64,000 bases of DNA from Sambucus nigra (taxonomy: Eukaryota > Streptophyta > Magnoliopsida > Dipsacales > Adoxaceae). The stretch is from NCBI GenBank assembly GCA_949130495.1, contig OX422211.1:442874219-442938218 (forward strand). Direction: 5' to 3'. The notes below the pieces were generated by a model. It was not told the DNA's origin, ran no database searches, and saw only the letters and a list, made by a program, of their open reading frames with translations. Numbering within the stretch: the first letter of the stretch is position 1; every line of letters begins with the position of its first letter. Of this stretch, positions 28,701 to 43,190 are shown piece by piece. The translations under genes and the position numbers were made by a program.

Positions 28701-30220
28701 GGGGCCAATTCTGACACAAGAGTGGTGACGACCGAGGATCGAGGTCAATTCTGACCCAACTCAGGTGACGATCCAAGACCGGGGCCAATTTTGACACAAG
28801 ATTGGTGACGATCGAGGAGCGAGGTCAATTCCGACCTACCTCAGGTGACGATCCAAGACCAGGGCCAATTCTGACCCAAGAGTGGTGACGACCGAGGACC
28901 GAAGTCAATTCTGACCTAACTCAGGTGACGATCCAAGACCGGGGCCAATTCTGACCCAAGAACGAGGATGACCGAGGACCGAGGACCGAGGTGAATTCTG
29001 ACCTAACTCAGGTGACGATCAGAGACCGGGGCCAATTCTGACCCAAGATTGGTGACGACCGAGGATCGAGGTCAATTCTGACCTAACTCAGGCGATGATC
29101 CAGACCGGGGCCAATTCTTACCCAAGAGTGGTGACGATCGAGGACCGAGGTCAATTTTGACCTAACTCAGTTGACGATCCAAGACCGGGGCCAATTCTGA
29201 CCCAAGAGTGGTGACGACTGAGGACCGAGGTCAATTCTGACCTAACTCAGGTGACGATCCAAGACCGGGGCCAATTCTGACACAAGAGTGGTGACGATTG
29301 AGGGCCGAGATCAATTCTGACCTAACTCAGGTGACGATCCAAGAACTGGGCCAATTCTGACCCAAGAGTGGTGAGGACCGAAGTCAATTCTGACTTAACT
29401 CAGGTTACGATCCAAAATCGGGGCCTATTCTGACCCAAGAGTGGTGACGATCGAGGACAGAGGTCAATTCTGACCTAACTCAGGTGACGATCCAAGAACG
29501 GGGTCAATTCTGACCCAAGAGTGGTGACGACCGAGGACCGAGGTCAATTCAGACCTAACTCAGGTGACGATCCAAGATCGGGGCCAATTCTGACCCAAGA
29601 GTGGTGACGACCGAGGACCGAGGTCAATTCTGACCAAACTCAGGTGACGATCCATGACCGGGGCCAATTCTGACACAAGAGTGGTGATGACCGAGGATCG
29701 AGGTCAATTCTAACCTAACTGAGGTGACGATCCAAGACCGGGGCCAATTTTGAACCAAGAGTGGTGACGATTGAGGACCGAGGTCAGTTCTTACCTAACT
29801 CAGGTGACGATCCAAGACCGGAGCCCATTCTAACCCAAGAGTTGTGACGACCGAGGATCAAGGTCCATTCTGACCTAACTCAAATGATGATCCAAGATCG
29901 GGGTCAATTCTGACCCAAGAGTGGTTACAACCGAGGACCGAGGTAATTCTGACCAAAATAAGGTGATGATCGAAGATCGAGGCCAATTCTGACCCAAGAG
30001 TGGTGACGACCGAGGACCGAGGTCAATTCTGACCTAACTCAGGTGACGATCCAAGATCGTGGACAATTCTAACCCAAGCGCCAGGACGACCGAGGACCGA
30101 GGTTAATTCTGACCTAACTCAGGTGACGATCCATGACCGGAGCCAATTCTGACCCAAGAGTGGTGATGACCGAGGACCAAGGTCAATTCTAACCAAATTG
30201 AGGTGACGATCCAAGACCGG

Positions 30221-33200
30221 GGCCAATTCGGACCCAAGACTGGTGACGACCCAGGACCGAGGTCAATTCTGACCTAACTCAGGTGACGATTCAAGTGCGG
30301 GGCCAATTCTGACCAAAGAGTGGTGATGACTGAGGACCGATGTCAATTCTGACGTAACTCAGGTGATGATCCAAGACTGGGGCCAATTCTGACACAAGAG
30401 TGGTGACGATCGGGGACCGAGGTCAATTCTGACCTAACTCAGGTGACGATCCAAGACCGGGGCCAATTCTGACCCAAGAGTGGTGACGACCGAGGACCAA
30501 AGTCAATTCTGACCTAACTTAGGTGACGATCCAAGACCGGGGCTAATTCTGACCCAAGAGTGGTGACGACCGAGGACTGAAGTCAATTCTGACCTAACTC
30601 AGGTGACGATCCAAGACCGGGGCCAATTCTGACCCAAGAGCGAGGATGACCGAGGACCTAGGTCAATTCTGACCTAACTCAGGTGACGATCCAAGACCGG
30701 GGCCAATTCTGACCCAAGAGTGGTGACGACCGAGGATCGAAGTCAAATCTGACCTATCTTAGGTGACGATCCAAGACCGGGGCCAATTCTGACCCAAGAG
30801 TGGTGACGACCGAGGACCGAAGTCATTTCTGACCTAACTCAGGTGACGATCCAAGACCGTGGCCAATTCTGACCCAAGAGCGAGGCTGAATTAGGACCGA
30901 GGTCAATTCGGACCTAACTCATGTGACGATCCAAGATCGGGGCCAATTCTGACCCAAGATTGGTGACGACCGAGGACCGAGGACAATTCTGACCAAATTG
31001 AGGTGACGTTCCAAGACTGGGGCCAATTCGGACCCAAGAGTGGTGACGACCCAGGACCGAGGTCAATTCTGACCTAACTCAAGTGACGATCCAAGTGCGG
31101 TGCCAATTCTGACCAAAGAGTGGTGATGACTGAGGACCGAGGTCAATTCTGACCTAACTCAAGTGACGATCCAAGACTGGGGCCAATTCTAACTCAAGAG
31201 TGGTGACGATCGGGGACCGAGGTCAATTCTGACCTAACTCAGGTGATGATCCAAGACCGGGGCCAATTCTGACCCAAGAGTGGTGACGACCGAGGACCGA
31301 AGTCAATTCTGACCTAACTTAGGTGACGATCCAAGACCGGGGCCAATTTTGACCCAAGAATGGTGACGACCGAGGACCGAGGTCAATTCTGACCTAACTC
31401 AGGTGATGATCCAAGATCGGGGACAATTCTGACCCAAGAGCCAGGACGACCGAGGACCGAGGTCAATTCTGACCTAACGCAGGTGACGATCCAAGATCGG
31501 GGCCAATTCTGACCCAAGAGTGGTGATGACCGAGGACCAAGGTCAATTCTAACCAAATTGAGGTGACGATCCAAGATCGGGGCCAATTCGGACCCAAGGG
31601 TGGTGATGACCCAGGACCGAGGTCAATTCTGACCTAACTCAGGTGACGATCCAAGTGCGGGGCCAATTCTGACCAAAGAGTGGTGATGACTGAGGACCGA
31701 GGTCAATTCTGACCTAACTCAGGTGAAGATCCAAGACTGGGGCCAATTCTGACACAAGAGTGGTGACGATCGGGGACCGAGGTCAATTCTGACCTAACTC
31801 AGGTGACGATCCAAGACCGGGGCGAATTCTGACCCAAGAGTGGTGACGACCGAGGACCAAAGTCAATTCTGACCTAACTTAGGTGACGATCCAAGACCGG
31901 GGCTAATTCTGACCCAAGAGTGGTGACGACCGAGGACTGAAGTCAATTCTGACCTAACTCAGGTGACGATCCAAGACCGTGGCCAATTCTGACCCAAGAG
32001 CGAGGATGATCGAGGACCTAGGTCAATTCTGACCTAACTCAGGTGACGATCCAAGACCGGGGCCAATTCTGACCCAAGAGTGGTGACGACCGAGGATCGA
32101 AGTCAAATTTGACCTATCTTAGGTGACGATCCAAGACCGGGGCCAATTCTGACCCAAGAGTGGTGACGACCGAGGACCGAAGTCATTTCTGACCTAACTC
32201 AGGTGACGATCCAAGACCGTGGCCAATTCTGACCCAAGAGCGAGGATGAATTAGGACCGAGGTCAATTCGGACCTAACTCATGTGACGATCCAAGATCGG
32301 GGCCAATTCTGACCCAAGATTGGTGACGACCGAGGACCGAGGACAATTCTGACCAAATTGAGGTGACGTTCCAAGACCGGGACCAATTCGGACCCAAGAG
32401 TGGTGACGACCCAGGACCGAGATCAATTCTGACCTAACTCAAGTGACGATCCAAGTGCGGTGCCAATTCTGACCAAAGAGTGGTGATGACTGAGGACCGA
32501 GGTCAATTATGACCTAACTCAAGTGACGATCCAAGACTGGGGCCAATTCTAACTCAAGAGTGGTGACGATCGGGGACCGAGGTCAATTCTGACCTAACTC
32601 AGGTGACGATCCAAGACCGGGGCCAATTCTGACCCAAGAGTGGTGACGACCGAGGACCGAAGTCAATTCTGACCTAACTTAGGTGACGATCCAAGACCGG
32701 GGCCAATTTTGACCCAAGAATGGTGACGACCGAGGACCGAGGTCAATTCTAACCTAACTCAGGTGATGATCCAAGATCGGGGACAATTCTGACCCAAGAG
32801 CCAGGACGACCGAGGACCGAGGTCAATTCTGACCTAACGCAGGTGACGATCCAAGATCGGGGCCAATTCTAACACAAGAGTGGTGATGACCGAGGACCAA
32901 AGTTAACTCGAACCAAATTGAGGTGACGATCCAAGATCGGGGCCAATTCGGACCCAAGGGTGGTGACGACCCAGGACCGAGGTCAATTCTGACCTAACTC
33001 AGGTGACGATCCAAGTGCGGGGCCAATTCTGACCAAAGAGTGGTGATGACTGAGGACCGAGGTCAATTCTGACCTCACTCAGGTGAAGATCCAAGACTGG
33101 GGCCAATTCTGACACAAGAGTGGTGACGATCGGGGACCGAGATCAATTATGACCTAACTCAGGTGACGACCCAAGATCGGGGCCAATTCTGACCCAAGAG

Positions 33201-33480
33201 TGGTGATGACCGAGGACCGAAGTCAATTCTGACCTAAATTAGGTGACGATCCAAGACCGGGGCCAATTCTGACCCAAGAGTGGTGACGACCGAGGACCGA
33301 AGTCAATTCTGACCTAACTCAGGTGACATTCCAAGACCGTGGCCAATTCTGACCCAAGAGCGAGGATGACCTAGGACCGAGGTCAATTCGGACCTAACTC
33401 ATGTGACGATCCAAGACCGGGGCCAATTCTGACCCAAGATTGGTGACGACCGAGGACCGAGGACAATTCTGACCTAACTC
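30221..33480. repeat. 1,360-bp higher-order repeat, three copies, third one shortened
   Basis: The markers GACGACCCAGGACCGAGG and CCAAGTGCGG(G/T)GCC recur at a constant offset of 1,360 bp (17 dimers), from about 30,221, 31,581 and 32,941. The third copy keeps register to about 33,350 and then matches at an offset of 1,120 bp, meaning that 240 bp (three dimers) were lost. Each 1,360-bp unit itself contains two related halves of 800 and 560 bp, because the same marker pair recurs at 31,021. It is therefore a nested duplication that was later amplified as a block. Confidence 0.85.
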
Positions 33481-35460
33481 TGGCGACGATCCAAGACCGG
33501 GACCAATTCTGACCCAAGAGTGGTGACGACCAAGGACCGAGGTCAATTCTGACCTAACTCAGGTGACGATCCAAGACCGGGGCCAATTCTGACCCAAGAG
33601 TGGTGACGACTGAGGACCAAGGTCAATTCTGACCTAACTCAGGTGACGATCCAAGACCGGGGCCACTTCTGACACAAGAGTGGTGACGATCGAGGACCGA
33701 GGTCAATTCTGACCTAACTCAGGTGACGATCCAAGATCGGGGCCAATTGTGACCCAAGAGTGGTGGCGACTGAGGACCAAAGTCAATTCTGGCCTAACTC
33801 AGGTGACGATCCAAGATCGGGGCCAATTCTGACCCAAGAGTGGTAATAACCGAGGACAGAGGTCAATTCTGACCTAACTCAGGCGACGATCCATGAACGG
33901 GGTCAATTCTGGCCCAAGAGTGGTGACGATCGAGGACAGAGGTCAATTCAGACCTAACTCAAGTGACGATCCAAGATAGGGGCCAATTCTGACCCAGGAG
34001 TGGTGACGACCGAGGACCGAGGTCAATTCTGACCCAACTAAGGTGACGATCCAAGATCGGGGCCAATTATGACACAAGATTGGTGATGAGCGAGGTCCGA
34101 GGTCAATTCTAACCTAATTCAGGTGACGATCCAAGACTGGGGCCAATTCTAACCCAAGTGTGGTGACGATCGAGAACCGAGGTCAATTCGGAAATAACTC
34201 AGGTGACGATCTAAGACCGGGGCCAATTCTTACCCAAGAGTGGTGACGATTGAGGTCCAAGGTCAATTCAGACCTAACTCAGGTGACGATACAAGACCGG
34301 TGCCAATTCTGACCCAAGAGTGGTGACGACCAAGGACCGAGGTCAATTCCGACCTAACTCAGGTGACGATCCACGACGGGGGCCAATTTCGACCCAATAG
34401 TGGTGATGACCAAGGATCGAGGTCAATTATGACATAACACAGGTGACGATCCAAGACCGGGGCCAATTCTAACCCAAGAGTGGTGATGACCGAGGACCAA
34501 GGTCAATTCTGACCTAACTCAGGTGACGATCCAAGATCGGGGCCCATTCTGACCCAAGAGTTGTGACGATCGAGGATCGAGGTCAATTCTGACCTAACTC
34601 AGGTGACAATCCAAGACCGGGGACAATTCTTACCCAACAGTGGTGACGATTGAGGGCCGAGATCAATTCTGACCTAACTAAGGTGACAATTCAAGAACGG
34701 GGAAAATTCTGACCCAAGAGTGGTGACGACCGAGGACCGAAGTCAATTCTGACCTAACTCAGGTTACGATCCAAAACCGGGGCCTATTCTGACCCAAGAG
34801 TGGTGACGATCGAGGACAGAGGTCAATTCTGACCTAACTCAGGTGACGATCCAAGAACGGGGTCAATTCTGACCCAAGAGTGGTGACGACCGAGGTCAAT
34901 TCAGACCTAACTCAGGTGACGATCCAAGATCCGGGCCAATTCTGACCCAAGAGTGGTGACGACCAAGGACCGAGGTCAATTCTGACCTAAATCAGGTGAT
35001 GATCCAAGACCGGGGCTAATTCTGACCCAAGAGTGGTGATGACCGAGGACCAAGGTCAATTTTTACCAAATTGAGGTGACGATCCAAGACCGGGGCCAAT
35101 TCTGACATAAGAGTGGGGATGACCAAGGATCGAGGTCAATTCTGACCTAACTCGTGTGACGATCCAAGACTGGGGCATTTTTGACCCAAGAGTGGTGACG
35201 ACCGAGAACTGAGGTCAATTCTGAACTAACTCAGGTGACGATCCAAGACCGGGGCCAATTCTGACCCAAGAGTGGTGACGATTGAGGACCGAGGTCAATC
35301 CTGACCTAACTCAGGTGACGATCCGAGACCGGGGCCAATTCTGACCCAAGAGTGGTGACGACCGAGGACCGAGGTCAATTCTGAGCTAACTCAGGTGACG
35401 ATCCAAGATCGGGCCTAATTCTGACCCAAGAGTGGTGACGACCGAGGGCCGAGGTCAATT

Positions 35461-37045
35461 ATGACATAACTCAGGTGACGATCCAAGACCGTGGCCAATT
35501 CTGACCCAAGAGCGAGGATGACCGAGGACCTAGGTCAATTCTGACCTATCTCAGGTTAGAATCCAAGACGGGGCCAATTCTGACCAAAGCATGATGACGA
35601 CCACGGATCGAGGTCAATTCTGACCTAACTCAGTTGACGATCCAAGACCGGAGCCAATTCTGACCCAAGAGTTGTGACAACCGAGGACCGAGGTCAATTT
35701 TGACCTAACTCTAGTGACGATCCAGGACCGGTGTCAATTCTGCAACAAGAGTGGTGACGATCAAGGACCGAGGTCAATTCTGACCTAACTCAGGTGACGA
35801 TCCAAGATCGGGGCCAATTCTGACCCAAGATTGGTGACGACCGAGGACCGAGGACAATTCTGACCAAACTCAGGCGACGATCCAAGACCGGGGCCAATTC
35901 TGAGCCAAGAGTGGTGACGACCGAGGTCAATTCTGACCTAACTTAGGTGACGATCCAAGACCGGGGCCAATTCTTAGCCAAGAGTGGTGACGACTGAGGA
36001 CCGAGGTCAATTCTGACCTAACTCAGGTGACGATCCAAGAACGGGGCCACTTCTAACACAAGAGTGGTGACGATGGAGGACCGAGGTCAATTCTGACCTA
36101 ACTCAGGTGATGATCCAAGACCGGGGCTAATTGTGACCCAAGAGTAGTGACGACCGAGGACCAAAGTCAATTCTGGCCTAACAGAGGTGACGATCCAAGA
36201 TCGGGGCATATTCGGACCCAAGAGTGGTAACGACCGAGGACCGAAGTCAATTATGACATAACTCAGGTGACGATCCAAGACCGGGGCCAATTCTGACCCA
36301 AGAGCGAGGATGACCGAGGACCTAGGTCAATTCTGACCTATCTCAGGTTAGAATCCAAGACGGGGCCAATTCTGACCAAAGCATGATGACGACCACGGAT
36401 CGAGGTCAATTCTGACCTAACTCAGTTGACGATCCAAGATCGGAGCCAATTCTGACCCAAGAGTTGTGACAACCGAGGACCGAGGTCAATTTTGACCTAA
36501 CTCTAGTGACGATCCAGGACCGGTGTCAATTCTGCAACAAGAGTGGTGACGATCAAGGACCGAGGTCAATTCTGACCTAACTCAGGTGACGATCCAAGAC
36601 CGGGGCCAATTCTGACCCAAGATTGGTGACGACCGAGGACCGAGGACAATTCTGACCAAACTCAGGCGACGATCCAAGACCGGGGCCAATTCTGAGCCAA
36701 GAGTGGTGACGACCGAGGTCAATTCTGACCTAACTTAGGTGACGATCCAAGACCGGGGCCAATTCTGAGCCAAGAGTGGTGACGACTGAGGACCGAGGTC
36801 AATTCTGACCTAACTCAGGTGACGATCCAAGAACGGGGCCACTTCTAACACAAGAGATGTGACGATCGAGGACCGAGGTCAATTCTGACCTAACTCAGGT
36901 GATGATCCAAGACCGGGGCTAATTGTGACCCAAGAGTAGTGACGACCGAGGACCAAAGTCAATTCTGGCCTAACAGAGGTGACGATCCAAGATCGGGGCC
37001 AATTCGGACCCAAGATTGGTAACGACCGAGGACAGAGGTCAATTC
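35461..37045. repeat. 792-bp tandem pair sharing a 1-bp deletion
   Basis: The segments from about 35,461 and about 36,253 match over ten dimers with few differences. Both carry the same unusual B form in which one C is missing (CCAAGACGGGGCC), followed by GCATGATGACGACCACGG. They also share the short A form that lacks one ACCGAGG. The shared small deletion shows that the duplication happened after the deletion. Confidence 0.83.
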
Positions 37046-40000
37046 TGACCTAACTCAGGCGACGATCCAAGAACAGGGTCAATTCTGTCCCAAGAGTGGT
37101 GACGATCGAGGACCGAGGTCAATTCTAACCTAATTCAGGTGACGATCCAAGACCCGGGCCAATTCCGACCCAATAGTGGTGATGACCAAGGACCGAGGTC
37201 AATTATGACATAACTCAGGTGACGATCCAAGACTGGGGCCAATTCTGACCCAAGACTGGTGACGATCGAGAACCGAGGTCAATTCTGAAATAACTCAGGT
37301 GACGATCCAAGACCGGGGCCAATTCTGACCCAAGAGTGGTGACGATTGAGGTCCGAGGTCAATTCAGACCTAACTCAGGTGACGATACAAGACCGGGGCC
37401 AATTCTGACCCAAGAGTGGTGACGACCACGGACCGAGGTCAATTCTAACCTAACTCAGGTGACGATCCAAGACCAGGGCCAATTCCGACCCAATAGTGGT
37501 GATGACCAAGGACCGAGGTCAATTATGACATAACTCAGGTGACGATCCAAGACCGGGGCCAATTCTGACCCAAGAGTGGTGATGACCGAGGACCAAGGTC
37601 AATTCTGACCTAACTCAGGTGACGATCCAAGATCGGGGCCCATTCTGACACAAGAGTTGTGACGACCGAGGACCGAGGTCAATTCTGACCTAACTCAGGT
37701 GACAATCCAAGACCAGGGCCAATTCTGACCCAAGAGTGGTGACGATTGAGGGCCGAGATCAATTCTGACCTAACTAAGGTGACGATCCTGGAACGGGGCC
37801 AATTCTGACCCAAGAATGGTGACGATCGAGGACCGAAGTCAATTCTGGCCTAACTCAGGTTACGATCCAAAACCGGGGCCTATTCTGACCCAAGAGTGGT
37901 GACGATCGAGGACAGAGGTCAATTCTGACCTAACTCAGGTGACGATCCAAGAACGGGGTCAATTCTGACCCAAGAGTGGTGACTACCGAGGTCAATTCAG
38001 ACCTAACTCAGGTGACGATCCAAGATCCGGGCCAATTCTGACCCAAGAGTGGTGACGACCAAGGACCGAGGTCAATTCTGACCTAACTCAGGTGATGATC
38101 CAAGACCGGGGCCAATTCTGACCCAAGAGTGGTGATGACCGAGGACCAAGGTCAATTCTAAACAAATTGAGTCGACGATCCAAGACCGGGGCCAATTCTG
38201 ACATAAGAGTGGGGATGACCGAGGATCGAGGTCAATTCTGACCTAACTCGTGTGACGATCTGAGACTGGCGCCAATTTTGACCCAAGAGTGGTGACGACC
38301 GAGAACCGAGGTCAATTCAGAACTAAATCAGGTGATGATCCAAGACTTTGGCCAATTCTGACCCAAGAGTGGTGACGATTGAGGACCGAGGTCAATCCTG
38401 ACCTAACTCAGGTGACGATCCGAGACCTAGGCCAATTCTGACCCAAGAGTGGTGACGATCGAGGACCGAGGTCAATTCTGAGCTAACTCAGGTGACGATC
38501 CAAGATCGGGCCCAATTCTGACCCAAGAGTGATGACGACCGAGGCCCGAGGTCAATTATGACATAACTCAGGTGACGATCCAAGACCGGGGCCAATTCTG
38601 ACCCAAGAGCGAGGATGACCGAGGACCTAGGTCAATTCTGACCTATCTCAGGTTACAATCCAAGACCGGGGCCAATTCTGACCCAAGCATGATGACGACC
38701 ATGGATCGAGGTCAATTCTGACCTAACTCAGGTGACGATCCAAGACCGGAGCCAATTCTGACCCAAGTGTTATGACAACCGAGGACCGAGGTCAATTTTG
38801 ACCTAACTCAAGTGACGATTCAGGACCGGTGTCAATTCTGACACAAGATTGGTGACGATCGACGACCGAGGTCAATTCTGACCTAACTCAGGTGACGATC
38901 CAAGACCAGGCACCAATTCTGACCCAAGAGTGGTGACGACTGAGGACCGAGGTCAATTCTGACCTAACTCAGGTGACGATCCAAGATTGGGGCCAATTCT
39001 GACACAAGAGTGGTGACGATTGAGGGCCGAGCTCAATTCTAACCTAACTCAGGTGACGATCCAAGAACGGGGCTATTCTGACCCAAGAGTGGTGACGACC
39101 GAGGACCGAAGTCAATTCTGACCTAACTCAGGTTACGATCCAAAATCGGGCTATTCTGACCCAAGAGTGGTGATGATTGAGGACAGAGGTCAATTCTGAC
39201 CTAACTCAGGTGACGATCCAAGAACGGGGTCAATTCTGACCCAAGAGTGGTGACGACCGAGGACCGAGGTCAGTTCAGCCATAACTCAGGTGACGATCCA
39301 AGATCGGGGCCAATTCTGACCCAAGAGTGGTGACGACCGAGGACCGAGGTCAATTGTGACCAAACTCAGGTGACGATCCATGACCGGGGCCAATTCTGAC
39401 ACAAGAGTGGTGATGACCGAGGATTGAGGTAAATTCTAACCTAACTGAGGTGACGATCGAAGACCGGGGCCAATTCTGAACCAAGAGTGGTGACGATTGA
39501 GGACCGAGGTCAATTCTTACCTAACTCAGGTGACGATCCAAGTCCGGGGCCCATTCTAACCCAAGAGTTGTGACGACCGAGGATCAAGGATAATTCTAAC
39601 CTAACTCAAGTGATGATCCAAGATTGGGGTCAATTCTGACCCAAGAGTGGTTACGACCGAGGACCGAGGTAATTCTGACCAAAATAAGGTGATAATCGAA
39701 GATCGAGGCCAATTCTGACCCAAGACTGGTGACGACCGAGGACCGAGGTCAATTCTGACCTAACTCAGGTGACGATCCAAGATCGGGGACAATTCTGACC
39801 CAAGAGCCAGGACGACCGAGGACCGAGGTCAATTCTGACCTAACTCAGGTGACGATCCAAAACCGGGGCCTATTCTGACCAAAGAGTGGTGATGACTGAG
39901 GACCGAGGTCAATTATGACCTAACTCAGGTGACGATCCAAGATCAGGGCCAATTCTGACACAAGAGTGGTGACGATCGGTCACCGAGGTCAATTCTGACC

Positions 40001-41088
40001 TAACTCAGGTGACGATCCAAGACCGGGGCCAATTCTGACCCAAGAGTGGTGACGACCGAGGACCGAAGTCAATTCTGACCTAACTTAGGTGACGATCCAA
40101 GACCGGGGCTAATTCTCACCCAAGAGTGGTGACGACCGAGGACTGAAGTCAATTTTGACCTAACTCAGGTGACGATCCAAGACCGGGGCCAATTCTTGCC
40201 CAAGAGCGAGGATGACCGAGGTCTTAGGTCAATTCTGACCTAACTCAGGTGATGATCCAAGACCGGGGCCAATTCTGACCCAAGAGTGGTGACGACCGAG
40301 GACCGAAGTCCAATCTGACCTAACTTAGGTGACGATCCAAGACCAGGGCCAATTCTGACCCAAGAGTGGTGACGACCGAGGACCGAAGTCAATTCTGACC
40401 TAACTCAGGTGACGATCCAAGACCGTGGCCAATTCTGACCCAAAAGCGAGGATGACCTAGGACCGAGGTCAATTCGGACCTAACTCATGTGACGATCCAA
40501 GACCGGGACCAATTCTGACCCAAGAATGGTGACGACCGAGGACCGAGGACAATTCTGACCTAACTCAGGCGACGATCCAAGATCGGGGCCAATTCTGACC
40601 CAAGAGTGGTGACGACCAACGACCGAGGTCAATTCTGACCTAACTCAGGGGACGATCCAAAACCGGGGCCAATTCTGACCCAAGAGTGGTGACGACTGAG
40701 GACCGAGGTCAATTCTGACCTAACTCAGGTGACGATTCGAGACCGAGGCCACTTCTGACACAAGAGTGGTGACGATCGAGGACCGAGGTCAATTCTGACC
40801 TAACTCAGGTGACGATCCAAGACCGGGGCGAATTGTGACCCAAGAGTGGTGACGACTGAGGACCAAAGTTAATTCTGGCCTAACTCAGGTGACGATCCAA
40901 GATCGGGGCCAATTCTGACCCAAGAGTGGTAACGACCGAGGACAGAGGTCAATTCTGACCTAACTCAGGCGACGATCCAAGAACGGGGTCAATTCTGGCC
41001 CAAGAGTGGTGACGATCGAGGACAGAGGTCAATTCAGACCTAACTCAAGTGACGATCCAAGATCGGGGCCAATTCTGACCCAAGAGTG

Positions 41089-41570
41089 GTGACGACCGAG
41101 GACCGAGGTCAATTCTGACCTAACTAAGGTGACGATCCAAGATCGGGTCCAATTCTGACACAAGAGTGGTGATTACCGAGGTCCGAGGTCAATTCTAACC
41201 TAATTCAGGTGACGATCCAAGACTGGGGCCAATTCTGACCCAAGAGTGGTGACGATCGAGAACCGAGGTCAATTCTGAAATAACTCAGGTGACGATCCAA
41301 GACCGGGGCCAATTCTGACCCAAGAGTGGTTACGACCGAGGACCGAGGTCAATTCTGACCTAACTAAGGTGACGATCCAAGACCGGGGCCAATTCTGACA
41401 CAAGAGTGGTGATGACCGAGGTCCGAGGTCAATTCTACACTAATTCAGGTGACGATCCAAGACAGGGGCCGATTCTGACCCAAGAGTGGTGACGATCGAG
41501 AACCGAGGTCAATTCTGAAATAACTCAGGTGATGATCCAAGACCGGGGCCAATCTGACCCAAGAGTGGTG
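41089..41570. repeat. 240-bp local duplication (three dimers)
   Basis: The ordered set AACTAAGGTGACGATCC, GTGGTGATTACCGAGGTCCG or GTGGTGATGACCGAGGTCCG, and TTCTGAAATAACTCAGG appears at about 41,091-41,330 and again at about 41,331-41,570. The second copy contains a B form shortened by one base (GGCCAATCTGACCC). Confidence 0.7.
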
Positions 41571-43020
41571 ATGACCGAGGACCAAGGTCAATTCTGATCT
41601 AACTCAAGTGACGATCCAAGATCGGGGCCCATTCTGACCCAAGAGTTGTGACGACCGAGGACCGAGGTCAATTCTGACCTAACTCAGGTGACAATCCAAG
41701 ACCGGAGCCAATTCTGACCCAAGAGTGGTGACGATTGAGGTCCGAGGTCAATTCAGACCTAACTCAGGTGACGATACAAGACCGGGGCCAATTCTGACCC
41801 AAGAGTGGTGACGACCAAGGACCGAGGTCAATTCTAACCTAACTCAGGTGACGATCCAAGACCGGGGCCAATTCTGACCCAATAGTGGTGATGACCAAGG
41901 ACCGAGGTAAATTATGACATAACTCAGGTGACGATCCAAGACCGGGGCCAATTCTGACCCAAGAGTGGTGATGACCGAGGACCAAGGTCAATTCTGATCT
42001 AACTCAGGGGACGATCCAAGATCGGGGCCCATTCTGACCCAAGAGTTGTGACGACCGAGGACCGAGGTCAATTCTGACCTAACTCAGGTGACAAACTAAG
42101 ACCGGGGCCAATTCTGACCCAAGAGTGGTGACGATTGAGGGCCGAGATCAATTCTGACCTAACTAGGGTGACGATCCGAGACCGGGCCCAATTCTGACCC
42201 AAGAGTGGTGACGACCGAGGACCGAAGTCAATTCTGACCTAACTCAGGTTACGATCCAAAACCGGGGCCTATTCTGACCCAAGTGTGGTGACGATCGAGG
42301 ACAGAGGTCAATTCTGACCTAACTCAGGTGACGATCCAAGAACAGGGTCAATTCTGACCCAAGAGTGGTGACGACCGAGGTCAATTCAGACCTAACTCAG
42401 GTGACGATCCAAGATTCGAGCCAATTCTGAACCAACAGTGGTGACGACCAAGGACCGAGGTCAATTATGACCTAACTCAGGTGATGATCCAAGACCGGGG
42501 CTAATTCTGACCCAAGAGTGTTGATGACCGAGGACTAAGGTCAATTTTGACCAAATTGAGATGATGATCCAAGACCGGGGCCAATTCTGACATAAGAGTG
42601 GGGATGACCGAGGATCGAGGTCAATTCTGACCTAACTCGTGTGACGATCCAAGACTGGGGCCAATTTTGACCCAAGAGTGGTGACGACCGAGAAACGAGG
42701 TCAATTCCGAACTAACTCAGGTGACGATCCAAGACCGGGTCCAATTCTGACCCAAGAGTGGTGATTATTGAGGACCGAGGTCAATCCTGACCTAACTCAG
42801 GTGACGATCCGAGACCGGGGCCAATTCTGACCCAAGAGTGGTGACGACCGAGGGCCGAGGTCAATTCTGAGCTAACTAAGGTAACGATCCAAGACCGGGC
42901 ACAATTCTGACCCAAAAGTGGTGACGACCGAGGGCCGAGGTCAATTCTGACATAACTCAGGTGACGATCCAAGATCGGGGACAATTCTGACCCAAGAGCG
43001 AGGATGACCGAGGACCGAGG

Positions 43021-43190
43021 ACAATTCTGACCTAACTCAGGCGACGATCCAAGACGGGGGACAATTCTGACCCAAGAGTGGTGACGGCCGAGGACCGAGG
43101 TCAATTCTGACCTAACTCAGGCGACGATCCAAGACGGGGGACAATTCTTACCCAAGAGTGGTGACGGCCGAGGACTGAGGTCAATTCTGA
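43021..43190. repeat. Single-dimer duplication (80 bp)
   Basis: The variant pair GGCGACGATCCAAGACGGGG and GTGGTGACGGCCGAGG occurs in two adjacent dimers, 80 bp apart. This is the smallest whole-unit duplication I can recognise by private variants. Confidence 0.72.
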
